Assembly (NCBI RefSeq): GCF_001855565.1
Contig: NZ_MKCR01000033.1
Coordinates: forward strand, 186,001-250,000
DNA from: Chromobacterium amazonense
Lineage (GTDB): Bacteria > Pseudomonadota > Gammaproteobacteria > Burkholderiales > Chromobacteriaceae
DNA length: 64,000 nt
Reading direction: 5' to 3'
The notes below the pieces were generated by a model. The model did not search any database, had not been told where the DNA came from, and worked only from the letters and a program-made list of their open reading frames with translations. The stretch's first letter is position 1; each line of letters begins with the position of its first letter. The translations under genes were made by a program, and so were the position numbers. Shown one piece after another: positions 37,238 through 46,860 of the stretch.

Positions 37238-37921
37238 ATGCAAGAAACCTGTTTGCCGCAAGAAGCCGTTGGCGCGGCTTTCAACCGCGAAACCATGCTG
37301 GACGTGCGACGCCGTACACGGGATGCCGTGCGCAAAATTGCATCGCATATTCGTCCCGGCATGCTGGAAGAAGACGCGGTGGAACTGGCACGCGACGTGT
37401 TGGCAGATGCCGGCATGCTGCGCGGCTGGCACGACGTCTACGTGCGTTTCGGCCGCAACACGCTGAAAACCTTTGGCGCGCCATCGGAACCAGGCGTCTA
37501 TCTTGGCGAAAGCGATATTTTCTTCATCGACATCGGTCCGGTATGGAAACAGTGGGAAGGCGACGCTGGCGATACCTTCGTCACCGGCAGCGATCCGGAG
37601 CGCGCCCGTTGCGCCGGCGATGCGCGCGCCATTTTCCATGAGGTGAGGAGACATTGGCTGAAGGCAGGCTGCAGCGGACGAGAACTATACCGCTACGCCG
37701 AAGACTGCGCCCATCGCCGCGGCTGGCGATTGAATCTCGACCTTTCTGGCCACAGGCTGGCAGATTTCCCTCATGCCGCCATCCACAATGGCGCCTTGGC
37801 GGACTTCGACCATGCGCCGAGCGCGCTGCTATGGGTGCTGGAAATCCATATCCGCCATCCCAATGAGGCATATGGCGCTTTTTTTGAAGACATGCTGCTG
37901 GACGACAGTCACTACCTGTAA
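37238..37921 (+). CDS. M24-family metallopeptidase-like (creatinase/aminopeptidase P fold) protein
   Basis: A 227-residue 'pita-bread' fold protein, shorter than most M24 enzymes (which have an extra N-terminal domain). The five metal ligands can be placed at D98 (FFIDIGP), D112 (GDAGDTF), H172 (SGHRL), E202 (LEIHI) and E217 (FFEDML). M24 members are methionine or X-Pro aminopeptidases or C-N hydrolases such as creatinase. The start 37238 has AAGGAG 8 nt before it. Second gene of the operon; together with the reductase and cyclotransferase-like genes it suggests processing of a small N-containing compound or peptide. Confidence 0.82.
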   Translation: MQETCLPQEAVGAAFNRETMLDVRRRTRDAVRKIASHIRPGMLEEDAVELARDVLADAGMLRGWHDVYVRFGRNTLKTFGAPSEPGVYLGESDIFFIDIGPVWKQWEGDAGDTFVTGSDPERARCAGDARAIFHEVRRHWLKAGCSGRELYRYAEDCAHRRGWRLNLDLSGHRLADFPHAAIHNGALADFDHAPSALLWVLEIHIRHPNEAYGAFFEDMLLDDSHYL

Positions 37922-37933
37922 GCGAGACGCGAT

Positions 37934-38281
37934 ATGCCCAAGTTGTTCTCTTACGGCACGCTGCAACAAGACAATGTGCAGCTCGCCACTTTCGGCAGAT
38001 TGCTACATGGCAGCCCGGCGCAATTAATCGGATTCAAGCAGGAGATGCTGGCGATACGCGACGCCGAAGTAGTGCGCGCCAGCGGCAAGACCCATCATCC
38101 CATCGTGCGCTCGAGCGCAAATCGGCAAGACCGTGTCGCCGGCAGCGTGTTCGACATCAGCGATGCGGAGCTGGAACAGGCGGACCGCTACGAAGTGGAT
38201 GATTACCAACGGGTAGAAGCGCTGCTGGATACGGGCGAACGGGCCTGGGTCTATATCGCCGCTGGCCGCAAAGGGCGATAG
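37934..38281 (+). CDS. Gamma-glutamylcyclotransferase-like (AIG2/GGCT) protein
   Basis: A 115-residue protein with the GGCT fold entry KLFSYGTLQQDNVQ (the YGxL substrate loop), and a Glu in the ELEQADRYE segment fitting the catalytic acid. GGCT enzymes release 5-oxoproline from gamma-glutamyl amines or peptides; many family members are uncharacterised. It begins 13 bp after the M24 gene and is the last gene before a terminator, so the three genes are probably one transcript. Confidence 0.85.
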   Translation: MPKLFSYGTLQQDNVQLATFGRLLHGSPAQLIGFKQEMLAIRDAEVVRASGKTHHPIVRSSANRQDRVAGSVFDISDAELEQADRYEVDDYQRVEALLDTGERAWVYIAAGRKGR

Positions 38282-38287
38282 GCAGGG

Positions 38288-38328
38288 GGCGATGGCTTAT
38301 CCACAAACCATCGCCTGTTTCTATTTTT
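38288..38328 (+). terminator. Terminator of the reductase-M24-GGCT operon, with a DnaA box in its loop
   Basis: Stem GGCGATGG (38288-38295) with CCATCGCC (38308-38315), followed by TGTTTCTATTTTT. The 12-nt loop contains TTATCCACA (38297-38305), a perfect DnaA box; a TTACCCACA follows at 38327-38335. Confidence 0.75.
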
Positions 38329-38338
38329 ACCCACAGTT

Positions 38339-38578
38339 TCAGGACTCGCCTTGCTGCAGCAACACCGCCAGCTCGTCCACCGCCTCGCTCCATTCGGCGT
38401 CGCACTCCAATGCCTGGCGCAAGAATGAGGCTTGCGCGGCGCTCCAGAACGGCGCCTCGGCCAAACTGGCCCCCGGCGGCAGCGGATGGCTGGCGATGAA
38501 GGCGCGCATCGCCGCGGCATCGTCAGCCAAGCCCAGTTGGCGAAACAGACCGGGCAACTGGTGATTACTGGTATCCAT
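38339..38578 (-). CDS. DUF2789 family protein
   Basis: A 79-residue protein matching the DUF2789 pattern: an N-terminal LPGLFRQLGLADD helix, a FIASHPLPPG turn, the FWSAAQASFLRQAL helix and an acidic C-terminus (DAEWSEAVDELAVLL). The family is found across Proteobacteria and has no known function. It is a single small minus-strand gene converging on the GGCT operon. Confidence 0.85.
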   Translation of the reverse strand: MDTSNHQLPGLFRQLGLADDAAAMRAFIASHPLPPGASLAEAPFWSAAQASFLRQALECDAEWSEAVDELAVLLQQGES

Positions 38579-38681
38579 CGCAGGCTCCTGTGCTGGGGGA
38601 TACGCTCATCCTAGACCGCTTGCCGCTACGATAGGCATAAAAAACGGCGGGCAGCCCCGCCGTTGTTCCGCCTCTGCAACA

Positions 38682-40797
<2,116 letters not shown>

Positions 40798-40917
40798 ATG
40801 CTGTGAAGGTAAGGCAAATATGGGATAATCGCAAGTTATCGTCATGACCAGAGTCTTGCCGCCGCCGCTGTCTTCCATCCGGCGGAGCGGACTCCCAGCC
40901 CTCCGGAGTGTAAGTTG

Positions 40918-41577
40918 ATGGATTTCGAAAAAACCCGTTTCAACATGGTCGAACAGCAGATTCGCCCGTGGGATGTACTGGATCAGACCATTCTGGATCT
41001 GCTGTTCCACGTGAAACGCGAGGACTTCGTCGCCGACAGCCAGCGCCAGCTTGCCTTTGTCGATACCGAACTGCCGCTGCCCAACGGCCGCAAGATGCTG
41101 CAACCGAAGATGGAAGCGCGCCTGGCCCAGGATGCCGCCATCCAGCCGACCGACAAGATTCTGGAAATCGGCACCGGCAGCGGCTACCTGACCGCGCTGC
41201 TGGCCAAGCTGGGCAAGCAAGTGGTCAGCGTCGAAATCGATCCGGCGCAGAAGGCGCGCGCCGCCGCCAGCCTGAAAAAAGCCGGCATCGCCAATGTGAC
41301 GCTGGTGGAAGCCGACGGCGTGCTGGGCCTGCCGGAACAAGCGCCATACGACGTGATCGTGGTGGGCGGCTCGCTGCCGGTCGTGCCGCAAGAGCTGAAG
41401 AACCAGCTGGCCGTCGGCGGCCGCCTGATCCTGGTGGTCGGCGATCTGCCGGTGATGAGCTGCAAGCTGATTCAGCGCGAAACCGAAACCAGCTTCCGCG
41501 AAACGGCGCTCTTCGAAACCTGTATCGAGCGGCTGCAAAAATACGAGGCGGTGGAACCCGCCCGTTTCAGCTTCTGA
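40918..41577 (+). CDS. Protein-L-isoaspartate O-methyltransferase-like protein
   Basis: A 219-residue SAM-dependent methyltransferase with the motif I ILEIGTGSGYLTALLA (about 81-96) of isoaspartate repair enzymes and an acidic motif (VVSVEID). The region before it (NMVEQQIRPWDVLDQ) fits the PIMT family loosely: the classic 'QI..RGI' reads QIRPWDV. This betaproteobacterial group may therefore act on another substrate. GGAG lies 9 nt before ATG 40918. Two bases separate it from the rhodanese gene, so the two are one transcript. Confidence 0.78.
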   Translation: MDFEKTRFNMVEQQIRPWDVLDQTILDLLFHVKREDFVADSQRQLAFVDTELPLPNGRKMLQPKMEARLAQDAAIQPTDKILEIGTGSGYLTALLAKLGKQVVSVEIDPAQKARAAASLKKAGIANVTLVEADGVLGLPEQAPYDVIVVGGSLPVVPQELKNQLAVGGRLILVVGDLPVMSCKLIQRETETSFRETALFETCIERLQKYEAVEPARFSF

Positions 41578-41579
41578 TC

Positions 41580-41906
41580 ATGCTGCGCGAAATCACCGCC
41601 CCCGCCCTCGCCGCGCAACTGGCAGACCCGCAGGCCAAGCGCCCAGTGCTGCTGGATGTGCGCGAAGGCTGGGAATATCAGCTCGCGCACATCGACGGCA
41701 GCGTGCACATCCCGATGAATCTGATTCCGATCCGGATGAGCGAGCTGCCGGACGACGCCACCATCGTCGCCATCTGCCACCATGGCATGCGCAGCGCCCA
41801 GGTGGCGCTGTTCCTGCAGAATGCCGGTTTTGACGATGTGATCAATCTGCAAGGCGGCATCGACGCTTGGTCGACGCAGGTGGATTCGACGGTCGCCCGC
41901 TACTAA
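41580..41906 (+). CDS. Rhodanese-like sulfurtransferase
   Basis: A 108-residue single rhodanese domain. The active-site loop is ICHHGMRS with Cys66 as the persulfide carrier; the N-terminal VLLDVREGWEY and the HIDGSVHIPM loop are typical. It starts just 2 bp after the methyltransferase stop codon. In related betaproteobacteria this pair often precedes an outer-membrane efflux gene, which is absent here: a terminator and then ung follow. Its sulfur donor and acceptor are unknown. Confidence 0.9.
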   Translation: MLREITAPALAAQLADPQAKRPVLLDVREGWEYQLAHIDGSVHIPMNLIPIRMSELPDDATIVAICHHGMRSAQVALFLQNAGFDDVINLQGGIDAWSTQVDSTVARY

Positions 41907-41927
41907 GCGCGCCGCGCCCGCCAGACG

Positions 41928-41951
41928 ACACCGCCTCCGGGCGGTGTTTTG
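41928..41951 (+). terminator. Rho-independent terminator after the rhodanese gene
   Basis: Stem ACACCGCC (41928-41935) with GGCGGTGT (41940-41947), followed by a short T-run (TTTTGTTTG). Confidence 0.8.
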
Positions 41952-42019
41952 TTTGGAACGAATCGCGCCGTCCCCATTCCAAGCCTCCAGATCCGCACCA
42001 CCCGCCGCAAAGAAACCTT

Positions 42020-42742
42020 ATGTCCGCTCTGACTTACCTGTCCCCCGCCCTCGCCCGCGTCCATCCCGCCTGGGAAACCGTACTGCGGCAGCCGGCCATC
42101 GCCGCAAAACTGGCCGAAATCGACCGCCAGCTTTGCCAGCAACAGCAAGACGGCAAGACGCTGTTTCCGCCGCCGCCGCAAGTGTTCAACGCGCTGAGCT
42201 TCGCCGCGCCGGCCGACGTCAAGGTGGTGATCCTGGGCCAAGATCCCTACCACGGCGACGGCGAGGCCATGGGCCTGTCGTTCTCGGTGCCGGAGGGCGC
42301 GCGGGTGCCGCCCAGCTTGCGCAATATCTATAAGGAACTGGCGGCCGACCTCGGCCTGGGCATTCCAGTCAGCGGCGACCTCAGCCACTGGGCGCAACAG
42401 GGCGTGCTGCTGCTGAACAGCGTGCTGACCGTCGAGCGCGACAAGGCCGGCAGCCACGGCAAGCTGGGTTGGCAAATGGTCAGCGACGCGCTGATAGACG
42501 CCGTCAACCGCGACAACGCGGGCTGCGTCTTCCTGCTATGGGGCAACTGGGCGCACACCAAGGCCGAACGCATCGACGCCAGCCGCCACCTGGTGCTGAC
42601 CGCCGCCCACCCGTCGCCGCTGTCCGCCAGCCGCGGCTTCCACGGCTGCCGCCACTTCTCCCAGGTCAATGCCTGGCTGATCGCGCGCGGCCGCCAGCCG
42701 GTGCGCTGGGCGCCCGCCGCCACGCAGAGCAGCCTGTTCTAA
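42020..42742 (+). CDS. ung: Uracil-DNA glycosylase (family 1)
   Basis: A 240-residue enzyme that excises uracil from DNA. The water-activating loop GQDPYHG (D75 catalytic) and the C-terminal HPSPLSASRGFHG loop that inserts into the minor groove are intact, as is LLLNSVLTVE. Length and motifs match Ung. Start ATG 42020 has a weak AAGAAACC upstream. Single gene behind the rhodanese terminator. Confidence 0.95.
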   Translation: MSALTYLSPALARVHPAWETVLRQPAIAAKLAEIDRQLCQQQQDGKTLFPPPPQVFNALSFAAPADVKVVILGQDPYHGDGEAMGLSFSVPEGARVPPSLRNIYKELAADLGLGIPVSGDLSHWAQQGVLLLNSVLTVERDKAGSHGKLGWQMVSDALIDAVNRDNAGCVFLLWGNWAHTKAERIDASRHLVLTAAHPSPLSASRGFHGCRHFSQVNAWLIARGRQPVRWAPAATQSSLF

Positions 42743-42822
42743 ACAAGACTGTCCGCTGCGCCACTTTTCGCGGCGGACGGCTTGCCCTAAGCTAGTAGCT
42801 CCGCCACTCCTCTGTCTACACC

Positions 42823-44133
42823 GTGGAAATCTTGCTGCTGCTCGGCCTGGTGCTGTTGAACGCCGTTTTTGCGATGGCCGAAATCGCCATTGTCTCCTGC
42901 CGCAAAGTCAGATTGCAGCAAAAGGCCGACGAAGGCCACAAGGGCGCCCGCGCCGCGCTGAAACTGGCTGCCGAACCCACCCGCTTCCTGTCCACCATCC
43001 AGATCGGCATCACCTCGATCAGCATCCTGTCCGGCGTCTACGGCGAGGCGGCGCTGTCCGAGCATCTGCGCGGCGCGCTGAGCCACTACGCGCTGCTGGC
43101 GCCGTACGCCAAGCCGCTGTCGGTGGCCATCATGGTGCTGTTCATCACCACGCTGTCGCTGATCCTGGGCGAGCTGGTGCCGAAGCGGCTGGCGCTCTTG
43201 AATCCTGAGCGGGTGGCGATGACGCTGGCGCGGCCCATGCTGTTGCTGTCGCGCGCCAGCGGGCCGCTGGTGCAAGTGTTCAGCCGCATCACCGATGGTC
43301 TGCTGCGCTTGCTGCGCGCCAAGAAAAGCGACGAGCCATCCATCACCGAGGACGAGATCCGCACCCTGATGGAACAAGGCGCCGACGAAGGCGTGTTCGA
43401 CCGCGCCGAACAGGAGCTGGTGGATAACATCTTCCGGCTGGACAACCGCAAAGTGGCCTCGGTGATGACGCCGCGCAAGGACGTGGTGATCCTCGATCTG
43501 GAAGACGGTCCTGAGCAAAACCGCGAAGTCTTGCTGCAGCACGCTTTCAGCCACTTTCCGGTGTGCCGCGGCGACACCGACCAGGTCATCGGCATCCTCA
43601 ACGCCAAGCGCCTGCTGGACCGCCTGCTGACCGGACAGTCAGTCGATTTTTCCGCCGACCTGGCCCCGCCGCTATACGTGCCGGCCACCTCTTCATTGAT
43701 GCAGTTGCTGGAGCAGTTCAAGCAGGCGCGCAGCCACAGCGCGCTGGTGGTGGATGAGTACGGCGAGCTGGAAGGTCTGGTATCGATCAACGACGTGATG
43801 GAAGCCATCGTCGGCGATATGCAGGCCATCAGCGGCGAAGACGACGAGATTGTGCAGCGCGAAGATGGCAGCTGGCTGGTGGACGGCATGGTGTCGCTGG
43901 ACAACTTCCGCGAATTTTTCGAACTGGACAGCACGCTGCCGGGCGAAGCCGGCGGCAACATCCACACGCTGGGCGGCGTGATGATGTACAAGCTCGGCCG
44001 CATTCCCAGCGTCACCGACCGTTTCGAGTGGAACGGCTTCAGCTTTGAAGTGGTGGACATGGACAAGACCCGTGTCGACAAAATCCTGGTGCAACGCCGC
44101 CACCTGCCGCAACCGGAGTTCGAATCGATATGA
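42823..44133 (+). CDS. CNNM/CorC-type membrane protein (HlyC/CorC family)
   Basis: A 436-residue protein: a DUF21/CNNM transmembrane domain (about 1-190), a CBS pair (about 205-330, TPRKDVVILDLEDG and LVVDEYGELEGLVSINDVMEAI) and a C-terminal CorC_HlyC domain (about 345-430). Relatives are linked to magnesium/cobalt efflux or hemolysin-like activity. A GTG start at 42823 is used, matching the natural N-terminus MEILLLLGLVLLN. Its TGA overlaps the next ATG (ATGA), tying it to the acetyltransferase gene. Confidence 0.9.
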   Translation: MEILLLLGLVLLNAVFAMAEIAIVSCRKVRLQQKADEGHKGARAALKLAAEPTRFLSTIQIGITSISILSGVYGEAALSEHLRGALSHYALLAPYAKPLSVAIMVLFITTLSLILGELVPKRLALLNPERVAMTLARPMLLLSRASGPLVQVFSRITDGLLRLLRAKKSDEPSITEDEIRTLMEQGADEGVFDRAEQELVDNIFRLDNRKVASVMTPRKDVVILDLEDGPEQNREVLLQHAFSHFPVCRGDTDQVIGILNAKRLLDRLLTGQSVDFSADLAPPLYVPATSSLMQLLEQFKQARSHSALVVDEYGELEGLVSINDVMEAIVGDMQAISGEDDEIVQREDGSWLVDGMVSLDNFREFFELDSTLPGEAGGNIHTLGGVMMYKLGRIPSVTDRFEWNGFSFEVVDMDKTRVDKILVQRRHLPQPEFESI

Positions 44134-44570
44134 TTTCGCTCAGCCCCGCATCTGCCCATGCCGCTGACTGGCTTAACCTGCGCGCGGCGCTGTGGCCGGA
44201 CTGCCCGGCCGCGGAACACCAGCAGGAGATCGCCGAACAAACGGCCAATCCCGCACGCTTCGCCGCCTTTGTCGCCCGCGACGACGACGCGGCAATCGGC
44301 CTGCTTGAAGTTGCGATTCGCAACGACTACGTCAACGGCACCAGCCGCTCGCCGGTGGCCTTTGTCGAGGGTATTTACGTCGCGCCATCGCATCGCCGCG
44401 CCGGCGTGGCCGCCCTGTTGCTGGGCGCGGCGCGGGAATGGTCCCGCGCCCGGGACTGCGCCGAACTGGCCTCCGACACCACCCTGGATAATCTGACGGC
44501 GCAAGCCGCCCATCTGGCGCTGGGTTTCGAGGAGACCGAGCGCGTGGTGTTCTACCGGATGGCGCTGTAA
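44130..44570 (+). CDS. aac(6'): Aminoglycoside 6'-N-acetyltransferase, AAC(6')-I type
   Basis: A 146-residue GNAT enzyme with the hallmarks of chromosomal AAC(6') enzymes: WLNLRAALWPD at the N-terminus, RNDYVNGTSRSPVAFVEGIYV in the substrate region (shown in part), the CoA loop HRRAGVAALL and ELASDTTLDN followed by GFEETERVVFYR at the end. These acetylate the 6'-amino group of aminoglycosides such as tobramycin and amikacin. Base use equals that of neighbours, and no integron or IS is present, so it looks like an intrinsic gene. It overlaps the CorC-type gene by four bases. Confidence 0.85.
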   Translation: MISLSPASAHAADWLNLRAALWPDCPAAEHQQEIAEQTANPARFAAFVARDDDAAIGLLEVAIRNDYVNGTSRSPVAFVEGIYVAPSHRRAGVAALLLGAAREWSRARDCAELASDTTLDNLTAQAAHLALGFEETERVVFYRMAL

Positions 44571-45040
44571 GACCCCGTGGCGCGCTTGGCGCCGCCTCAA
44601 GCCCCCCGCAATCTGCCCGAACGCCTGCAAAGCCGCCCAGCGGCTGCGCAGCCCCCTCCATGGCGACTGACCGCCTTCCGCGCCAGTCCATCAGGAAGCG
44701 TCGCCGCGAAAAACCCCCGGCCCCGCGGGTTTGGCGGAGCGCATGCGCGGTCCGCGCCGCAATCGTCAACCCCCCCTGGCCATAAACCGACGTTAAGGCC
44801 CCTCAGCGCGCCTGGCGCTGCGTCAAGCCACCCGTCCTCCCCCGATACCTGCCAGGCCGCCCAGGCGCCGTTAAACAAGCGCCGTTGCGGCGGTACGTGG
44901 CCGATGCCGGCGTCCACCCCCACCCAATACGGCAAACCGTCCCGCGCGGCTTCGAGTTGGCCATGCCCTTGCGGGCACAAGGCAGATGGAAAAGCGGATC
45001 GGCATGCCGACTGGCAAAAGCTTGTGGATAACAGCGCCGC
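44571..45040. other. GC-rich 470-bp gap with a diverged direct repeat
   Basis: No believable gene. Two stretches, 44579-44640 and 44806-44864, share a pattern (GCGCGC-YTGGCGC, TCAAGCC, CCTGC-AGCCGCCCAG) at roughly three matches in four, suggesting an old duplication or a degenerate repeat. An open frame on the minus strand across both looks like chance in high-GC DNA. A perfect DnaA box (reverse) lies at 45023-45031. Confidence 0.45.
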
Positions 45041-45493
45041 TCAGTCTTGTCGCGGCAGGTCGAGCGCAAAAGTGAGGCCGGTGTTTTTCTGCTGATAGCC
45101 GATATGGCGGTAAAAAGCATGCGCCTCGACGCGCTGGACGCCGGAGCGCAGACGGATGCGCGGGTAGCCCAAAGACTGCGCCCACTGCTCGCAGGCGGCC
45201 AGCAAACGCCGTCCTATGCCGAGTCCGCGACAGGCCGGATCTACCACGATGCCGCCAATCTCGACATAACTTTCCGCTTCCAGCAGATGGCCGCCGTGGC
45301 CATGCAACCACCCCACCACTTCGCCATGGCGTTCCGCCACCCAGATCTCGTTATCGGGAAACGCGCGCACCGCGGCGTAGCGCCGCGCCAGTTGCTCCGG
45401 CGTGGTCGGATAGTCGAGGTCGCCGCATAAACGCGCCACCGCCTGGATATCAGCCTCTGTCATGGGCCGGATGAGGATCTGGTTTGCAGCCAT
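45041..45493 (-). CDS. GNAT-family N-acetyltransferase
   Basis: A 150-residue GNAT protein: IRPMTEADIQAVARLCGDL at the start, the CoA-binding EIGGIVVDPACRGLGIGRRLL (shown in part: DPACRGLGIGRRLL), and a C-terminal EAHAFYRHIGYQQ. The acceptor is unknown. It converges on the AAC(6') gene across a GC-rich gap and has no partner genes. Confidence 0.88.
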   Translation of the reverse strand: MAANQILIRPMTEADIQAVARLCGDLDYPTTPEQLARRYAAVRAFPDNEIWVAERHGEVVGWLHGHGGHLLEAESYVEIGGIVVDPACRGLGIGRRLLAACEQWAQSLGYPRIRLRSGVQRVEAHAFYRHIGYQQKNTGLTFALDLPRQD

Positions 45494-45549
45494 GCCGTCT
45501 TTTCCAGAAAAAGACCGATGCTAAGGCAAACGGCCTGGCAAACCAAATG

Positions 45550-46302
45550 TCATTTATTAAGCCGATGCAGCTCGATCAACTTGGCGTACTTGATGTAGCT
45601 GTTGAAGCAGCCGATGCAGATATGGACCAGCCCGGCCAAGCCGTCCAGAAAACCGCGGCGAACCAGATAAAACTTGAAGAAGCGCAGCAGCGGGCTCAAC
45701 ACCAGCTTGGCGGCCCCCGCCTTTTTGCCGCGGGCGAACAGCTGCTCCGCCTGCAGCGTGGTGTAGCGGTTCTGCTTCGATAAATACCGCGCGATGTCCT
45801 CGCCGGACTCGTGCATCAAGTCGCCATCGAGTTTTTCCACAGGGCCTTCGCAGATCACGTACTCGTGCACCACGTCGTCGGACCAGCGCGCGCGGCGGCG
45901 ATCAAACAAGCGCAGCGACCAATCCGGATAGCCCTCGCCGTGTTTCAGGAAACGGCCCATGAAACGGTTGCAGCGGGCAAAGCGGTAGGCCGCGGCCTGT
46001 GGATTGTCCAGTATCTGATTGATCGATAAGGCTAATTCAGGCGACAGATATTCGTCCGCATCCAAGCACAACACCCAGTCATGGCTTGCCTGTTCCACGG
46101 CGAATTGCTTTTGCGGACCGAATCCCAGCCATTCCTGGTGGATAACTTTTGCCCGATAGGCTGCGGCTATTGCCAATGTGTTATCCGTGCTGCCGGAATC
46201 CACAAGCACGATTTCGTCGGCAAAGCCCACGCTCTGCAGACATTGTTCCAGTTGTTGACCTGCATTTTTGGTGATGAGCACCACGCTAATCGCGTATCGC
46301 AT
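45550..46302 (-). CDS. waaE: LPS core glycosyltransferase, family 2 (WaaE/KdtX-like)
   Basis: A 250-residue GT2 enzyme: AISVVLITKNAGQQLEQCL, EIVLVDSGSTDNT and a DADE metal-binding site (LCLDADEYLS), then WSLRLFDRRRARW and DLMHES, typical of the WaaE/KdtX group that adds glucose to heptose I of the lipopolysaccharide inner core. The position opposite waaC-waaA supports this. ATG 46302 (MRYAISV) is the natural start. A consensus-like DnaA box, TTTTCCACA, lies within it at 45833-45841. Confidence 0.85.
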   Translation of the reverse strand: MRYAISVVLITKNAGQQLEQCLQSVGFADEIVLVDSGSTDNTLAIAAAYRAKVIHQEWLGFGPQKQFAVEQASHDWVLCLDADEYLSPELALSINQILDNPQAAAYRFARCNRFMGRFLKHGEGYPDWSLRLFDRRRARWSDDVVHEYVICEGPVEKLDGDLMHESGEDIARYLSKQNRYTTLQAEQLFARGKKAGAAKLVLSPLLRFFKFYLVRRGFLDGLAGLVHICIGCFNSYIKYAKLIELHRLNK

Positions 46303-46811
46303 CTTTTCTATGTTTTCCCATTTATAAAATGAAGAAACTGGTAGAAGTTCCTTCATTGCTGTGGATAACCACTATTTATCTTTATTTTTCAGTCACTTGT
46401 TGTGCTTTGAAAACTGTTGTCTACCATGCGCGTCTGCGGCTAGCCAGTTGTGGATAACTTTCACGCTTGTTGCAGACCTTGAGTTATTCACATCGCGGCA
46501 AGCAGTTTTGCCCGCTGTCCTGTTAGGCAAATTTTTTGCGACAGACTTGCGCTTCACCAACGGATTTTCATTAACGCAACTATAAATTGATGAAACTACT
46601 GAAGGTGGGCTTTTTGTGTGGACAAGTGAAAAAAATCCATACCGCTCATGGTCTTGCCCTGTTGATAGACATGGGATTATTGCAACGCGCAATGTTCTGG
46701 CAGATTGTGGATAAATATGGTCAAACTTATTCACAGAACCTTATCCACATCTGGTCAGGGCGGATTTTACTTGGTTAACCACAGGCCCGCTCGGGTACAA
46801 TGCGCGCCATG
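46303..46811. promoter_or_regulatory. AT-rich divergent promoter region of the LPS core genes
   Basis: About 500 bp without genes between the WaaE-like gene and waaC, much AT-richer than the flanks. It must hold both promoters. The outstanding feature is a cluster of DnaA boxes described separately. No terminator hairpin or reliable small ORF was seen. Confidence 0.6.
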
Positions 46812-46860
46812 ATGAATGTGCTGATTGTGCGCACCTCGTCGATGGGCGACCTTATCCACA
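46360..46860. repeat. Cluster of seven consensus DnaA boxes
   Basis: Sites matching TTATNCACA: reverse at 46360-46368, 46449-46457 and 46706-46714; forward at 46484-46492 (TTATTCACA), 46727-46735 (TTATTCACA), 46741-46749 (TTATCCACA) and 46852-46860 (TTATCCACA, inside the waaC coding region). TTAACCACA at 46775 is one mismatch away. Seven in 500 bp is far above chance. The cluster may titrate DnaA (datA-like), regulate LPS genes, or mark an origin. Confidence 0.8.

Noticed and set aside
44597-44980. A minus-strand 127-codon frame in the gap after the acetyltransferase gene
   Set aside because: No domain or ribosome-binding site, and it spans the diverged direct repeat; most likely chance.
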